Assembly: GCA_011523945.1 (NCBI GenBank)
Contig: WTFU01000171.1
Location: forward strand, 1-53,636
Source of the DNA: Mariniblastus sp.
Lineage (GTDB): Bacteria; Planctomycetota; Planctomycetia; Pirellulales; Pirellulaceae
DNA length: 53,636 nt
Reading direction: 5' to 3'
Part shown: piece by piece, positions 1 to 9,170 of the stretch
How the letters are laid out: every line of letters starts with the position of its first letter
Numbering within the stretch: the first letter of the stretch is position 1
The notes under the pieces: model-generated
Told to the model about the DNA's origin: nothing
Seen by the model: only the letters and a program-made list of their open reading frames with translations
Databases searched by the model: none
Position numbers and translations under genes: made by a program

Positions 1-260
1 TGATTAACCGAAGCTCAATTGACTCGTCTGAAGGGTAAGCAACCGATTCAACGGTCCCTTAATGTACGCCACCATCGTACCGAATCAGATCGAAGGTTTC
101 ATCTAATAAATCCTGAATGGGTTATTTAAAGGATTTATTGGCAGGAAGAGGCGGGGTGGCGGATGATCGACTGCTTAAGTCCAAATCAAACGACTGCATT
201 CTCCACGAATGATTCGGAAAGCATCTTCCAATGAGACTAAGTTCAACGGGATGGAGCATC
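1..260. other. No gene recognised at left edge
   Basis: I see no convincing coding region here. The short open stretches touching the left edge stop within about 40 bases. No strong hairpin with a T-run follows the fmdB-like gene that ends at 261. Confidence 0.5.
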
Positions 261-587
261 CTATTTCGACGAATCATTACCGGGCTTTTTGGCCGGTTTG
301 TCAGCCGCGCTAGATTTTTTTTCGGATGATTTCGAGCTGGCTTTCGAGTCCTTGGAAGCTGATTTTTTTGACTTGTCTGCCTCGGCGGATTTTTTGTAAG
401 AATCGCTGCGGTAGTCGGTTTCGTAGAATCCACTTCCTTTGAACATGATCGCAGCGCCTGTTCCGAACTGGCGAACCGCTTTTTTCTTGCCGCATTCGGG
501 GCATTTCTTTACTGGGTCATCTGTTATTTTTTGAAACAGTTCCCACGTGTGTTCGCAGGCATCGCAAATGTAGTCGTAGGTTGGCAT
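261..587 (-). CDS. FmdB-family zinc ribbon protein
   Basis: Small (108 aa) protein of the FmdB/CxxC_CxxC_SSSS regulatory family, whose biochemical role is not settled. The N-terminus MPTYDYICDACEHTWE is the classic family start, and two CxxC pairs (CDAC near residue 8, CPEC near residue 30) form the zinc ribbon. The second half is a low-complexity Lys/Ser/Ala-rich tail, probably disordered. A longer frame reaches further upstream, but the ATG at 587 matches the conserved family start. The gene lies 63 nt downstream of grpE on the same strand, so it probably rides at the end of the dnaJ-grpE transcript. Family assignment is firm; a role in stress or translation is inference from context. Confidence 0.88.
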   Translation of the reverse strand: MPTYDYICDACEHTWELFQKITDDPVKKCPECGKKKAVRQFGTGAAIMFKGSGFYETDYRSDSYKKSAEADKSKKSASKDSKASSKSSEKKSSAADKPAKKPGNDSSK

Positions 588-650
588 TGGACGGTTACAC
601 TCGGTTACATGGTTCAAAGATAGGTGGCAGTTCGACAATGCTGTGAAGTC

Positions 651-1226
651 TTAATTTGAATCAGGGCCTGTCGAAACGAAAACTTGAGAGGGGCGGATCA
701 CGCGATCGTGGAGTTGGAAACCGGGTCTCAGGTCAGCTGCGACAAGATTTGCCGCGTATTCCGAACTTGGTTGCATCTGAATGGCTTGATGAAGGTTTGG
801 GTCGAATGGTTGGCCTACTGCATCAATTTTCTTGCAACCATGGTTTTCAAGACAGGCTGCAATTTGCTGAGATACTAGTTTTACCCCTTCGACAAGCCCG
901 TCTCCATTCGGCTCCGTTTCGTAAGATTCAATCGCCCGCTGAAGATTATCGACGGACTCAAGGATTTCCGTCATGAGCGCCAGAGAAGCATAACGCACTT
1001 GATCTTGCATTTCACGTCGGTTGCGACGGCGGAAGTTCTCAAGATCGGCGTGAGCTAAGAGAACTCGTTTTTCTGCATCGGCAAGTTGAGCCTGCAAGTT
1101 TTCAACTGTGGGCTCACCACTACTCTCAGAGGCGTCCGTTGAAGATTCCGACGTTTCGTTTGTGCCAGATTCTGGCGCTTGCGACTCGTTTTGGTTTTCG
1201 CTTTGATTTTCTGGTTCAGTGCTCAT
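651..1226 (-). CDS. grpE: Nucleotide exchange factor GrpE
   Basis: GrpE (191 aa) releases ADP from DnaK and resets the Hsp70 cycle in the cytoplasm. The first 45 residues are an acidic Ser/Glu/Gln-rich extension. They are followed by a long coiled-coil helix carrying the conserved stretch DLENFRRRNRREM, and by the C-terminal beta domain with FDPNLHQAIQ and a terminal SQVFVS strand. Length is normal for the family. It follows dnaJ on the same strand after a 150-nt gap. No dnaK lies in the window, so the Hsp70 itself is encoded elsewhere. Confidence 0.97.
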   Translation of the reverse strand: MSTEPENQSENQNESQAPESGTNETSESSTDASESSGEPTVENLQAQLADAEKRVLLAHADLENFRRRNRREMQDQVRYASLALMTEILESVDNLQRAIESYETEPNGDGLVEGVKLVSQQIAACLENHGCKKIDAVGQPFDPNLHQAIQMQPSSEYAANLVAADLRPGFQLHDRVIRPSQVFVSTGPDSN

Positions 1227-1376
1227 TAGAGTTCCAAATGCTTGCTAAATTGGGTTCACGTAGTGGGATTTGCTTGATTGGCCCACGGTTGTTTGGATTG
1301 GTTTTGAAATGCCTTAGGGATTTCGAAAAATATATCAGCCTTAACAAAGATAGCCTTAATTCAATGTGAGAGTTAT

Positions 1377-2498
1377 TTAGTTTTCTGCCGTACCAAAATA
1401 GTCAGTAAGTCTCTGCAGGAAATTTTTTCGTTCAGGAAGCACCTCTGTCTCTTCCAGTTCGGCAAGCTTACGCAAAAGTTCCTCTTGCTCATTAGATAGT
1501 TTTTTAGGGGTCTCGATGTAGGTTTGCACCAAGAGGTCGCCCGTCCTCCCACCCTGCGGATTGGGCATGCCGCGTCCTGGTAATTTGAATACTTCTCCCG
1601 ATTGTGTGCCGGGTGTAATTTTGAACTTATCGCGACCGGTAAGTGTCGGGACTTCAATCTCAGCGCCAAGCGCGGCCTGCGTATAGGAAATCGGCATTTG
1701 CAGAATTAAGTTTTCGCTATCGCGGTGGAACAGCTCGTGTTGTTTTACCGTTATGAATACATAGCAGTCGCCCGGAGGGCCTCCACTGGTACTCGATTCG
1801 CCTTCGCCCGAGAGTCGCACACGCATTCCGTCGTCTACACCCGCGGGGATGGAAACGTCTAATTCGACAGTTTTGCTGACTTGTCCCTGGCCACGACACG
1901 GTGGGCACGGATCGACAATAATTTGACCGGCGCCTCGGCATACCGGGCAGGTAGTTTGAACCCGGAGAATTCCGGCTGACTGTAAAACTTGTCCCCGCCC
2001 GCCACATTGTTGGCAGTGCTCGGGTTTGCTGCCGGGAGCACTCCCGGAGCCGTCGCAAGGCTCGCAAGTTTGATTTCTTTTAAATTTGAGGGTTTTGTTA
2101 ACCCCTTGCGCAGCTTCTTCCAGCGTTAGCGTGACATTCGCGCGGACATCATTTCCACGTCGCGACCGGCTCCCTCCCCCTCCGAAGAGGTCGCCAAACA
2201 TGCCACCGCCACCACCGAACATTTCTCCGAAAGCGGCAAAGATATCCTCTGCCGAACCAAATTGGCTGCCGCCGTTGACTCCTGCGTGACCATGACGGTC
2301 GTACCGCCCTCTTTTCTCTTGGTCACTAAGTACCTCGTATGCTTCCGCGGCTTCTTTGAAATTTTGACTCGCCTCTTCATCGCCCGGGTTACTATCGGGG
2401 TGAAATTTGACCGCAAGTTTTCGATAGGCTTTCGCAATTTCGCGATCTGAAGCGTCACGTTCGACGCCCAGTACCTCATAGTAATCGCGTTTCGCCAT
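1377..2498 (-). CDS. dnaJ: Chaperone protein DnaJ (Hsp40)
   Basis: Type I DnaJ (373 aa), the co-chaperone that delivers unfolded clients to DnaK and stimulates its ATPase. The J domain opens with [11 protein letters not shown] and has the HPD tripeptide at residues 33-35. A Gly/Phe-rich linker (about 75-110) follows, then four CxxCxGxG-type zinc motifs ([32 protein letters not shown]) and the two C-terminal client-binding domains. The frame is open 48 nt further upstream, but the ATG at 2498 has the canonical N-terminus and an AGGAA ribosome-binding site. The gene lies between groEL1, from which a terminator separates it, and grpE. Confidence 0.97.
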   Translation of the reverse strand: MAKRDYYEVLGVERDASDREIAKAYRKLAVKFHPDSNPGDEEASQNFKEAAEAYEVLSDQEKRGRYDRHGHAGVNGGSQFGSAEDIFAAFGEMFGGGGGMFGDLFGGGGSRSRRGNDVRANVTLTLEEAAQGVNKTLKFKRNQTCEPCDGSGSAPGSKPEHCQQCGGRGQVLQSAGILRVQTTCPVCRGAGQIIVDPCPPCRGQGQVSKTVELDVSIPAGVDDGMRVRLSGEGESSTSGGPPGDCYVFITVKQHELFHRDSENLILQMPISYTQAALGAEIEVPTLTGRDKFKITPGTQSGEVFKLPGRGMPNPQGGRTGDLLVQTYIETPKKLSNEQEELLRKLAELEETEVLPERKNFLQRLTDYFGTAEN

Positions 2499-2625
2499 TT
2501 TAATTCCTGTGGCTGCACTAGGCGAACATAGGTTCGCACCGGTCATGAAGCTAGGTTGAAGCCGATCGGTAATGCGAGAAGACCCGCAAACGAATTTTTG
2601 ACCGACTCAAAGGGTTGGATGGTGT

Positions 2626-2656
2626 GTAAAAACGGACCACAAAATTGTGGTCCGTT
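2626..2656 (-). terminator. Rho-independent terminator after groEL1
   Basis: A near-perfect 12-bp inverted repeat (arms 2631-2642 and 2645-2656, core AACGGACCAC/GTGGTCCGTT). On the minus strand it is followed by a TTTTT run (2626-2630 as A's on plus). It lies 57 nt after the groEL1 stop and before dnaJ, so the GroE block and the dnaJ-grpE block are probably separate transcripts. Confidence 0.85.
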
Positions 2657-2712
2657 GGGTTTCTCAGTTGCATTGGGTAAATAAAATCACCCATGTAAAG
2701 CCAATCGTCAAA

Positions 2713-4332
2713 CTAGGCGACAACGCCTTCGACACGACGCTTGTTCTTGTCGTCATCGTCGAACGTTGAAACCATCGCGTCAGTTGTCAGCAACAATCCG
2801 GCGATGCTTGCTGCATTCGCTAATGCAGTCCGCACTACTTTGACTGGGTCAATCACACCCGCCTTCAACATGTCAGTGTACTGACCGGTGAATGCATTGT
2901 AGCCGGTATTGTTAGGCTTGCCGGAAACGATGTCCGCAACCACGGAGCCGTCGATTCCGCCATTGCTGGCGATCTGCCGAATAGGAGCGTCAAGTGCCCC
3001 AAGAACGATGTCGACACCGACTTTCTCGTCTCCCTTGGCACCTTTTCTAGCGTCGGCAACAGCTTCTTTACAACGCAGTAAGGCAACGCCGCCACCGGGT
3101 AGGATTCCCTCTTCGATTGCAGCGCGAGTCGCGTGAAGAGCATCCTCAACACGTGCCTTCTTCTGCTTCATGTCGGCTTCGGTTTCAGCACCTACGCTAA
3201 CAACTGCAACGCCGCCCGTTAGTTTGGCGAGGCGTTCTTGAAGCTTCTCTTTGTCGTAATCACTATCGGATTGTTCGATTTGACGACGAATTTGGTCGAT
3301 GCGGGCTTCGACATCCTTACGGGTGCCGCCACCTTCAACGATCGTAGTGTTGCCCTTGTCAACCGTGATCTTTTTCGCGGTGCCAAGTTGATCCATTTCA
3401 ACTTTTTCAAGTTGAATTCCGAGATCTTCACTGATCAATGTGCCGCCGGTTAGCGTCGCAATGTCTCCGAGCATGGCTTTTCGTCGGTCACCAAACCCAG
3501 GTGCTTTGACTGCACAAACATTCAGTGTTCCACGAAGTTTGTTAACCACGAGCAGCGTCAACGCTTCTGCGTCCACGTCTTCTGCGATAATCATCAGAGG
3601 CGCACCGCTTTGTCCAACTTTTTCCAAGATTGGAACGAGGTCGCGAATGTTGCTGATTTTCTTTTCAAAGATCAGAACTTTTGCGTTCTCAAATTCGCAG
3701 TTCATATCGGTTGGATTGGTAATGAAGTAAGGCGAGATGTAGCCTTTGTCAAACTGCATACCGTCAACGTACTCGACGGTGGTTTCAGCAGTTTTGCCTT
3801 CTTCGACCGTGATTACACCGTCTTGTCCAACGCGGTGCAATGCTTCGGCGAGAAGGTCACCAATGACCATGTCGTTATTTGCACTGATTGCTCCAACATT
3901 AGCAACTTCCGCTTTGTTCGATACCTTCTTTGACATGCCAACGAGGTGCTCAACCGCCGCGTTTACCGCACGATCGATTCCACGACGAACGGCCGTAGGA
4001 TTTGATCCCGCGACGATGTTGCGGAGGCCCTCTTTGAAGATGGCTCTGGCGAGAACGGTTGCAGTTGTCGTGCCGTCTCCCGCAAGATCCGAAGTTTTCT
4101 GAGCGACTTCGATCACGAGTTTTGCACCCATGTTTTCGAATCGATCTTCTAACTCAATTTCTTTCGCGACGGTGACGCCGTCTTTGGTAACTGTGGGTCC
4201 GCCGAATGATTTGTTGATGATCACGTTACGGCCAGTCGGGCCCATGGTGACGGCAACCGCATCGGCAAGGATGTCGATCCCGCGTAACATGCGAGCTCGA
4301 GCGTGATCTTCAAATAGCAGTTGTTTAGCCAT
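2713..4332 (-). CDS. groL1: Chaperonin GroEL (copy 1, no GGM tail)
   Basis: 60-kDa chaperonin (539 aa), the ATP-driven folding cage that works with GroES. The ATP site motif [11 protein letters not shown], the apical domain and the C-terminal equatorial motif PGGGVALLR are all present. Unlike canonical GroEL it lacks the GGM repeat tail and ends in an acidic/basic segment ([15 protein letters not shown]). It lies 71 nt downstream of groES with an AAGGAA ribosome-binding site, forming the usual groES-groEL pair. A second groEL lies upstream of groES. In multi-GroEL bacteria, copies without the tail often have specialised clients or regulation; that is inference here. Confidence 0.97.
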   Translation of the reverse strand: MAKQLLFEDHARARMLRGIDILADAVAVTMGPTGRNVIINKSFGGPTVTKDGVTVAKEIELEDRFENMGAKLVIEVAQKTSDLAGDGTTTATVLARAIFKEGLRNIVAGSNPTAVRRGIDRAVNAAVEHLVGMSKKVSNKAEVANVGAISANNDMVIGDLLAEALHRVGQDGVITVEEGKTAETTVEYVDGMQFDKGYISPYFITNPTDMNCEFENAKVLIFEKKISNIRDLVPILEKVGQSGAPLMIIAEDVDAEALTLLVVNKLRGTLNVCAVKAPGFGDRRKAMLGDIATLTGGTLISEDLGIQLEKVEMDQLGTAKKITVDKGNTTIVEGGGTRKDVEARIDQIRRQIEQSDSDYDKEKLQERLAKLTGGVAVVSVGAETEADMKQKKARVEDALHATRAAIEEGILPGGGVALLRCKEAVADARKGAKGDEKVGVDIVLGALDAPIRQIASNGGIDGSVVADIVSGKPNNTGYNAFTGQYTDMLKAGVIDPVKVVRTALANAASIAGLLLTTDAMVSTFDDDDKNKRRVEGVVA

Positions 4333-4403
4333 TATAAATTCCTTGTTGTTTTACTTTCTAAGTCAAATCGTTGAATTCCGAGTGTTTGCTCGAGAAGTCA
4401 GCG

Positions 4404-4700
4404 TTAGACGACTTTTGCGAGGATGTCTGATTCACGCAGGATTTTGACATCCTGACCGTCAACTTCGATTTCGGTGCCGCCGTACTTGCCGTAGATGACT
4501 TCATCACCAACGCCGACGGATAATTCGCCACGCTCACCTGATTCCAGCAATTTGCCGGGGCCAACCGCGACGACTGTGCCACGCTGCGGTTTTTCCTGAG
4601 CAGCGTCGGGGAGTACGATTCCACCGGCAGTTGTTTCTTCGGCTGCCATTGGTTCAACGACGACACGGTCATCAAGAGGTCGGATAGAGATTTTTGCCAT
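4404..4700 (-). CDS. groS: Co-chaperonin GroES
   Basis: 10-kDa co-chaperonin (98 aa), the lid of the GroEL cage. It has the mobile loop region ([19 protein letters not shown]), the GxVVAVGPG strand and the [13 protein letters not shown] dome/roof segment, and full normal length. The ATG at 4700 is preceded by AAGGAAA. It sits between two groEL genes on the same strand (groEL2-groES-groEL1). Confidence 0.97.
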   Translation of the reverse strand: MAKISIRPLDDRVVVEPMAAEETTAGGIVLPDAAQEKPQRGTVVAVGPGKLLESGERGELSVGVGDEVIYGKYGGTEIEVDGQDVKILRESDILAKVV

Positions 4701-4788
4701 GGTAATTTCCTTTTTATTCTGGTTTCAGTATGAAACTGATTTTTTGGTTATTTAAAAACTGGATGATTGACAGACTGAAAGCCGCGGC

Positions 4789-4810
4789 CCAAACGCCGAA
4801 GCGCGTTCGG
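4789..4810 (-). other. Intercistronic hairpin between groEL2 and groES
   Basis: On the minus strand CCGAACGC and GCGTTTGG can pair (8 bp with one G-U) around a 6-nt loop containing UUCG. No T-run follows, so this is not a standard terminator. It may stabilise or mark processing of the polycistronic mRNA; that role is inference. Confidence 0.4.
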
Positions 4811-4835
4811 GGTGCAGCAATTGGATTACAATGGT

Positions 4836-6548
4836 TTACATCATGCCGGGCATTCCCATGCCACCCATGCCACCCATGCCTGGCATGCCGCCCATGCCGC
4901 CCATGCCCATGTCACCGCCCATTCCATGATCGTGGTGGTGATCGCCACCACCCTCTTCTTCTTCCACAGGAATTTCAGTGATCAAAGACTCGGTTGTTAG
5001 TAACAGCGAAGCAACGCTTGCTGCGTTTTTCAGAGCAGTTTTGACGACCTTTGCTGGGTCGATCACCCCTGCGGCTACCAAGTCACAGTAGTCGCCTTTA
5101 TCTGCATTGAATCCCTCGGTTTTCCCCTTCATTCCGCGAACACGATTCACGACAACGCCACCATCGAATCCAGCATTGTCGGAGATGCAACGCAAAGGAT
5201 ATTCAAGAACGTTTTGGATAATCTTGAGACCAGCCACTTCATCGGTGCTGAGATCCTTCAGTTTCTTGAGGCCTTTTTCGGCACGAAGAAGAGCGATGCC
5301 ACCACCGGGAACAATGCCGTCAGCGAGAGCAGCAGCTGTCGCTGACTTGGCGTCTTCCAGAAGATCCTTTCGCTCCTTCATCTCTGTTTCAGTGACTGCG
5401 CCAACGTTGATTTGAGCAACACCACCTGCAAGTTTCGCAAGCCGTTCTTGGAGTTTCTCTCGATCGTAATCGCTGTCAGTGTTCTCGATTTCACGGCGAA
5501 TCTGTTCAACGCGATCGTTAATCGCAGCTTTGGCTCCACCACCACCAACAAAAACGGTTTCCTCGGAAGTGATTTTTACTTTCTTGACGCGGCCGAGATC
5601 TTTGAGCTGAATCCCTTCCAGATCAATTCCAAGATCCTTAAAGATTACTTGTCCGCCGGTAAGGACGCCGAGGTCACCCATGATTGCCTTACGTCGATCG
5701 CCGTAGCCAGGAGCCTTAACGGCACATACCTGAAGGATTCCGCGCATTTTGTTTACGACCAAAGTGGCCAATGCTTCCCCTTCGACATCTTCAGCAATGA
5801 TCAACAGCGGCTTTTTCGCTTTGCTAACTTCTTCGAGAAGTGGAATCAATGCTTTGTTTGAAGAGATTTTCTCTTCAAAAATCAAAACGTATGGGTTTTC
5901 TAATTCGACCGTGACATCGTCTTGGTTGGTGACGAAGTGAGGTGAAAGATAACCACGATCGAACTGCATACCCTCGACGACGTCGACATAGGTTTCTGAG
6001 CCGCGTCCTTCTTCGACAGTAATTACACCGTCTTTACCGACTTTCAAAAATGCTTCGGCGAGGACATCGCCGATTGTTGGATCATTGTTACCAGCAATGG
6101 TTGCGACTTGCTTAATTTCCTTCTTGCTTTTTTCGTCAATTGGCTGAGCAAGTTTCTGGATTTCATTGCAAACGGCTTCGGTCGCTTTCGAGATGCCTCG
6201 CGATAACGCCATTGGATCGTAACCTGAGGCAATCATCTTGAGACCTTCGCGGAAAATCGCTTCGGCCAAAATGGTTGCGGTCGTGGTTCCGTCTCCAGCG
6301 ACGTCGTTTGTTTTGCTGGCAGCTTCTTTGACCAACTGAACACCGAGATTCTCATAGGGATCGTCGAGTTCGATGTCCTCGGCGACGGTAACACCGTCTT
6401 TCGTAATCTTGGGACTTCCCCAACCTTTATCCAGAATGGCGTTTCGGCCTCTTGGGCCTAAAGTGCTGCGAACCGCGCGAGCCAGTTTGGAAACACCTTC
6501 CAAAAGTGGCTTACGGGCGGCGTCATCAAAAACCATTTGTTTTGCCAC
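4836..6548 (-). CDS. groL2: Chaperonin GroEL (copy 2, His-rich and GGM tail)
   Basis: Second 60-kDa chaperonin (570 aa). All three chaperonin domains are intact, with [11 protein letters not shown] and PGGGIALLR motifs. The C-terminus combines an acidic stretch, a His cluster ([13 protein letters not shown]) and a long run of GGM/GMPGM repeats. This is the flexible tail that lines the chamber floor in canonical GroEL, here with potential metal-binding histidines. The start is GTG at 6548, supported by a strong GGAGGAA site 5 nt upstream that directly follows a U12 tract in the mRNA. It is the first gene of the block, and its upstream region carries a 27-bp perfect palindrome. Confidence 0.96.
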   Translation of the reverse strand: MAKQMVFDDAARKPLLEGVSKLARAVRSTLGPRGRNAILDKGWGSPKITKDGVTVAEDIELDDPYENLGVQLVKEAASKTNDVAGDGTTTATILAEAIFREGLKMIASGYDPMALSRGISKATEAVCNEIQKLAQPIDEKSKKEIKQVATIAGNNDPTIGDVLAEAFLKVGKDGVITVEEGRGSETYVDVVEGMQFDRGYLSPHFVTNQDDVTVELENPYVLIFEEKISSNKALIPLLEEVSKAKKPLLIIAEDVEGEALATLVVNKMRGILQVCAVKAPGYGDRRKAIMGDLGVLTGGQVIFKDLGIDLEGIQLKDLGRVKKVKITSEETVFVGGGGAKAAINDRVEQIRREIENTDSDYDREKLQERLAKLAGGVAQINVGAVTETEMKERKDLLEDAKSATAAALADGIVPGGGIALLRAEKGLKKLKDLSTDEVAGLKIIQNVLEYPLRCISDNAGFDGGVVVNRVRGMKGKTEGFNADKGDYCDLVAAGVIDPAKVVKTALKNAASVASLLLTTESLITEIPVEEEEGGGDHHHDHGMGGDMGMGGMGGMPGMGGMGGMGMPGMM

Positions 6549-7050
6549 CGGATTCCTCCAAAAAAAAAAAATTAAGTAATGTTGATTTTGCGAAGCGAAA
6601 ATGCTTCGAAATTGATTGTTTTTTAACTCTCAAACAATTATGCCAGCACAAATGGCAGGCGCACGTCGAGATTCCCACCCATAACGCAATCACTGTGCCA
6701 AAGCGGGCCGCCATCGCGGAAACACGCGAACAATTAAAGAAAACCGTCAAAAACTATCGTTAAACAGCGGGTTCAACGTTAAAAACAGGGTGTTTTTAAC
6801 GTACCGGAGAAATAGTGTTTGATACTGCTTTCCAGTCGCCAGGAAACTAGGCGAGCTGACCGCCATTTTGACAATCCGATTTTACCCAAAGCGTTCGATT
6901 CGCGAGTTTTCGAAGTGACAAAGTGGCACACAATTAGTTGGGCAATGATTTGTTGCCGGAAATAAGTCGATTTTAGGTGGATTTCATCTTGGGTTTCGAG
7001 TTTTTCAGGTTCTCGATGCCCTGGGTCTCAAATTTCAAGCAAGCAGGTGG
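6549..7050. other. Noncoding region upstream of groEL2
   Basis: About 500 nt with no convincing gene. It holds a 12-A homopolymer (6560-6571, a U12 leader tract for groEL2), the 27-bp palindrome described separately, and a related half-site CGTTAAACA at 6759-6767. I see no CIRCE element (TTAGCACTC-N9-GAGTGCTAA) and no clear sigma-70 promoter. Confidence 0.5.
6776..6802. promoter_or_regulatory. 27-bp perfect palindrome, candidate groEL2 operator
   Basis: Arms ACGTTAAAAACA and TGTTTTTAACGT are perfectly complementary around a GGG spacer. It lies about 230 nt upstream of the groEL2 start, has no T-run to make it a terminator, and has a partial copy (CGTTAAACA) 18 nt closer to the gene. The symmetry suggests binding of a dimeric regulator; the regulator is not known from this window. 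Confidence 0.5.
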
Positions 7051-7094
7051 GAAAAAGAAAAAGCAGCCATAGGCGGGACATGCCACTGCTGCTT
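7051..7094 (-). terminator. Rho-independent terminator after the TraB-like gene
   Basis: On the minus strand AAGCAGC (7088-7094) pairs with GCTGCTT (7061-7067) across a loop with further internal GGC/GCC pairing. It is followed directly by TTTCTTTTT. It lies 25 nt after the stop of the gene at 7120. Confidence 0.75.
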
Positions 7095-7119
7095 GGGAGC
7101 CAAGTAAAAGTGATTTTGC

Positions 7120-8073
7120 CTACTTTTTCGGTTCGGTCTTGGTCTTGCCGCGGTCGGAAAGCGCCCAAGCCTCATACCAGTCTTGCCCACCGCGTTTCAT
7201 TTTAAAGTCACTAATTAACCGTTGTTGCATGTCGGGTAAGTGGCCGGCTCCATAAAAAATGGCAATGTTTCGTTTACCCTTCGCGATTTCCTCTTTGAGG
7301 ACTTCCATACATTTGGCATTTCGGTGGTCGATGATGGTTGACCCATCTTTGCCTTGAAACATCACCATTCCCGACTCCATGTCCTTGATTTGCTTGGCAA
7401 AAGAACGGCGCATCCGAAGTTCTTTATTGTTGGAGAACATCCCCATTAGCAGGCCAATATTGCTACCACCCTGCCCTGACGATTGCATCGCCATGCTTTG
7501 GCCAATTGCTCGCAATCCGTATTTAACAACGCTTTCATCGTTGGCGGCCATGCTGGCCGAAAATTCGGCGGGTGACATGTCGGCATGAACAAAATTGTCT
7601 TTGGTGTAATCAATATGCTCGAGTTGAAATTCAAGACCGAGTGCTGTTTTCATGCCGACCTGCATTGCAGCGATGGGATTGGTCGGGATGCCTTCTTCGC
7701 GACCACCTCCTTTAGGAATGACGGTTCCCTCAGGGGCTACTAATTCGTAAAGGAGTGATTCGTACTGCTCAAACCGCTCGTTGAGTTTTTCGAAGTACTC
7801 TTTCTCACCAATGTGAACCGCACCGATCAGGTCAACGGTGATCCGATTTCCCTCTTCGTTTATCAGTTCGTAACGGGTAACTGAAGTTTCAAGTGCAACG
7901 TCTCTGCCGCGTGAGTCCTTGCGGATACGCATGAAGTGTTCCGAAGGGTTAGGCATCGCCGTTTTTGTCTCGTCGGCCTTGGGCGATTGAGCGATTAGTT
8001 GTTTTTCGCCAGATAGGCTTGTAAGCAACGCCAATGAAAGAATGCCAAATAGATATTTTGGGTTCACCATCAA
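7120..8073 (-). CDS. Secreted TraB/GumN (TIKI-like) family protein
   Basis: 317-aa protein with an N-terminal signal peptide (hydrophobic residues about 7-20). The body resembles the TraB/PrgY/GumN/TIKI superfamily of putative metal-dependent proteases. It has a first strand ending in IGAVHIGEKEYF (G-x-x-H motif), a downstream acidic LLYELVAPEG segment, and a late IFYGAGHLPDM motif with the second conserved His. Substrate and activity are unknown. The start is one of two adjacent ATGs, preceded by AAAGG. It is a monocistronic gene with its own terminator. Superfamily placement rests on motifs only. Confidence 0.72.
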   Translation of the reverse strand: MMVNPKYLFGILSLALLTSLSGEKQLIAQSPKADETKTAMPNPSEHFMRIRKDSRGRDVALETSVTRYELINEEGNRITVDLIGAVHIGEKEYFEKLNERFEQYESLLYELVAPEGTVIPKGGGREEGIPTNPIAAMQVGMKTALGLEFQLEHIDYTKDNFVHADMSPAEFSASMAANDESVVKYGLRAIGQSMAMQSSGQGGSNIGLLMGMFSNNKELRMRRSFAKQIKDMESGMVMFQGKDGSTIIDHRNAKCMEVLKEEIAKGKRNIAIFYGAGHLPDMQQRLISDFKMKRGGQDWYEAWALSDRGKTKTEPKK

Positions 8074-8268
8074 AAAACCTTTGCGTTACATGAAACAAGT
8101 GCGATAAGAGAACGCCGATGTATCGAATAAATGTTGCGAGAGATGCGTTCGACTGCGATTATAGGTCTGATCCCCAATTTGTTCAAACGCGTTTGCCGTT
8201 CGGCAATAAAAAACGGCGGCAACCAGCGAACAACGTACTCAATTTGACAAAACGTCCAATGCAAATGC

Positions 8269-9027
8269 TTAGGTGATTTCAACCGGACGGAAGATGTTAA
8301 TATCGCTGCCCTCGGTGACGAATACGGAAGCGGGACGTTTAGCGAGCGGTTTCACAAATGCTTTTCCAAAGAGGCGTTCGACATCGCAGGTAAAATTGGC
8401 TTGAGCCGCGCTCCAGATTTGCCACTTTGGTCGAGTAACTTTGTACTCGAGGGTTTTCTTTCCCGTTCCCAAATATTGCGATGAGTGATCTAGGAAAAAG
8501 CCAACTTTTGTGTCGGCGCCTGTGTTTTTGATTTGGCTTCGCGCTTTAATTCTCAAATTGTTCCAATGGTCGTCAACCTTCCATTGGTAATTGACTTCAG
8601 GAATCGTGGCCCGATTTCCAAATCCCTTGTTATTATGCTTCATTTTCATTTTGATGTAGTCACGGTCGAAGCGGGAGTTGAGAAACCAAGTCGCGGTTGG
8701 GCTAGAGACATAGTTTTTTATGAAGCAGATTCCTTTGCGATTCAAAGGATCGTCAGGATGTCTGACGTAGAAGCGGAGGCTAAGTTCGACAAACCCTCGG
8801 GAAATTGGTAATCCCATGATTCCAATTTTTCTCATCACCATGCAAGTCAAACTTACAAAGGTTTCGCCGCCATAGAAATCTAATTCCAAGCCTCTCGGAA
8901 GGTAGGGGTCCAAGAGCGTTGGATTAATTTGAAAATTAACCGCAACCAGTTCGTTGTAGGCTGCCGTTGTAAGTAACTTTGGCTCCACTGTTGGGGTCGG
9001 AACCACAGGGTGGGAAGTGGTAGACAT
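8269..9027 (-). CDS. DUF2071 family protein (copy 1)
   Basis: 252-aa protein of the DUF2071 (YqjF-like) family, which is structurally related to acetoacetate decarboxylase; function unknown. The recognisable family order is an N-terminal VNFQINPTLLDPYLPRGLELDF strand-turn, then GETFVSLTCMVM, then ELSLRFYVRHP and a SSPTATWFLNSRF segment. It has no signal peptide, so it is probably cytoplasmic. A second family member lies at 23368-24153. The leader before its ATG is nearly identical to the leader of the small ORF just upstream. Confidence 0.8.
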   Translation of the reverse strand: MSTTSHPVVPTPTVEPKLLTTAAYNELVAVNFQINPTLLDPYLPRGLELDFYGGETFVSLTCMVMRKIGIMGLPISRGFVELSLRFYVRHPDDPLNRKGICFIKNYVSSPTATWFLNSRFDRDYIKMKMKHNNKGFGNRATIPEVNYQWKVDDHWNNLRIKARSQIKNTGADTKVGFFLDHSSQYLGTGKKTLEYKVTRPKWQIWSAAQANFTCDVERLFGKAFVKPLAKRPASVFVTEGSDINIFRPVEIT

Positions 9028-9050
9028 AGGCGAATTTCCGCCGTGTTAAA
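9028..9050 (-). repeat. Leader motif copy 1 (before DUF2071 gene)
   Basis: Directly before the ATG at 9027 the minus strand carries TTTAACACGGCGGAAATTCG. A close copy precedes the small ORF at 9148. The shared GGCGGAAATT may act as ribosome-binding site or operator, since GGCGGAAATTCSCC is partly palindromic. Confidence 0.5.
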
Positions 9051-9061
9051 TTAATTATCGT

Positions 9062-9148
9062 TTACTTTTTAAGTGATCCGAAATAACTCTCCGTTTTTAT
9101 ATCCATCATCGCGTCACAGGACGGGCACCACATTTTGCTTTTTGCCAT
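9062..9148 (-). CDS. 28-aa CxxC mini-protein (putative)
   Basis: Short ORF reading MAKSKMWCPSCDAMM at its start and ending GSLKK. It has one WCPSC pair typical of zinc knuckles or redox motifs. The ATG is preceded by the same GGCGGAAATT leader as the DUF2071 gene 35 nt downstream, which supports translation and co-regulation. No family recognised. It could be a zinc-ribbon fragment or a regulatory leader peptide. Confidence 0.42.
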   Translation of the reverse strand: MAKSKMWCPSCDAMMDIKTESYFGSLKK

Positions 9149-9170
9149 GCGGAATTTCCGCCGGTTAAAA
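9149..9170 (-). repeat. Leader motif copy 2 (before mini-ORF)
   Basis: On the minus strand TTTTAACCGGCGGAAATTCC precedes the ATG at 9148. It matches copy 1 at 9028-9050 at almost every position and at nearly the same distance from the start codon. The core GCGGAATTTCCGC (plus strand) is a 13-bp palindrome. Confidence 0.5.

Noticed and set aside
1..120. Partial gene at the left edge
   Set aside because: Frames touching the edge are closed by stops within about 40 bases and no family is visible.
4836..4960. Low-complexity repeat DNA at the groEL2 3' end
   Set aside because: It is the coding sequence of the His/GGM tail, not an independent repeat element.
6549..6850. CIRCE/HrcA operator before groEL2
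   Set aside because: The 9-bp arms of CIRCE are absent; the palindrome found has a different sequence.
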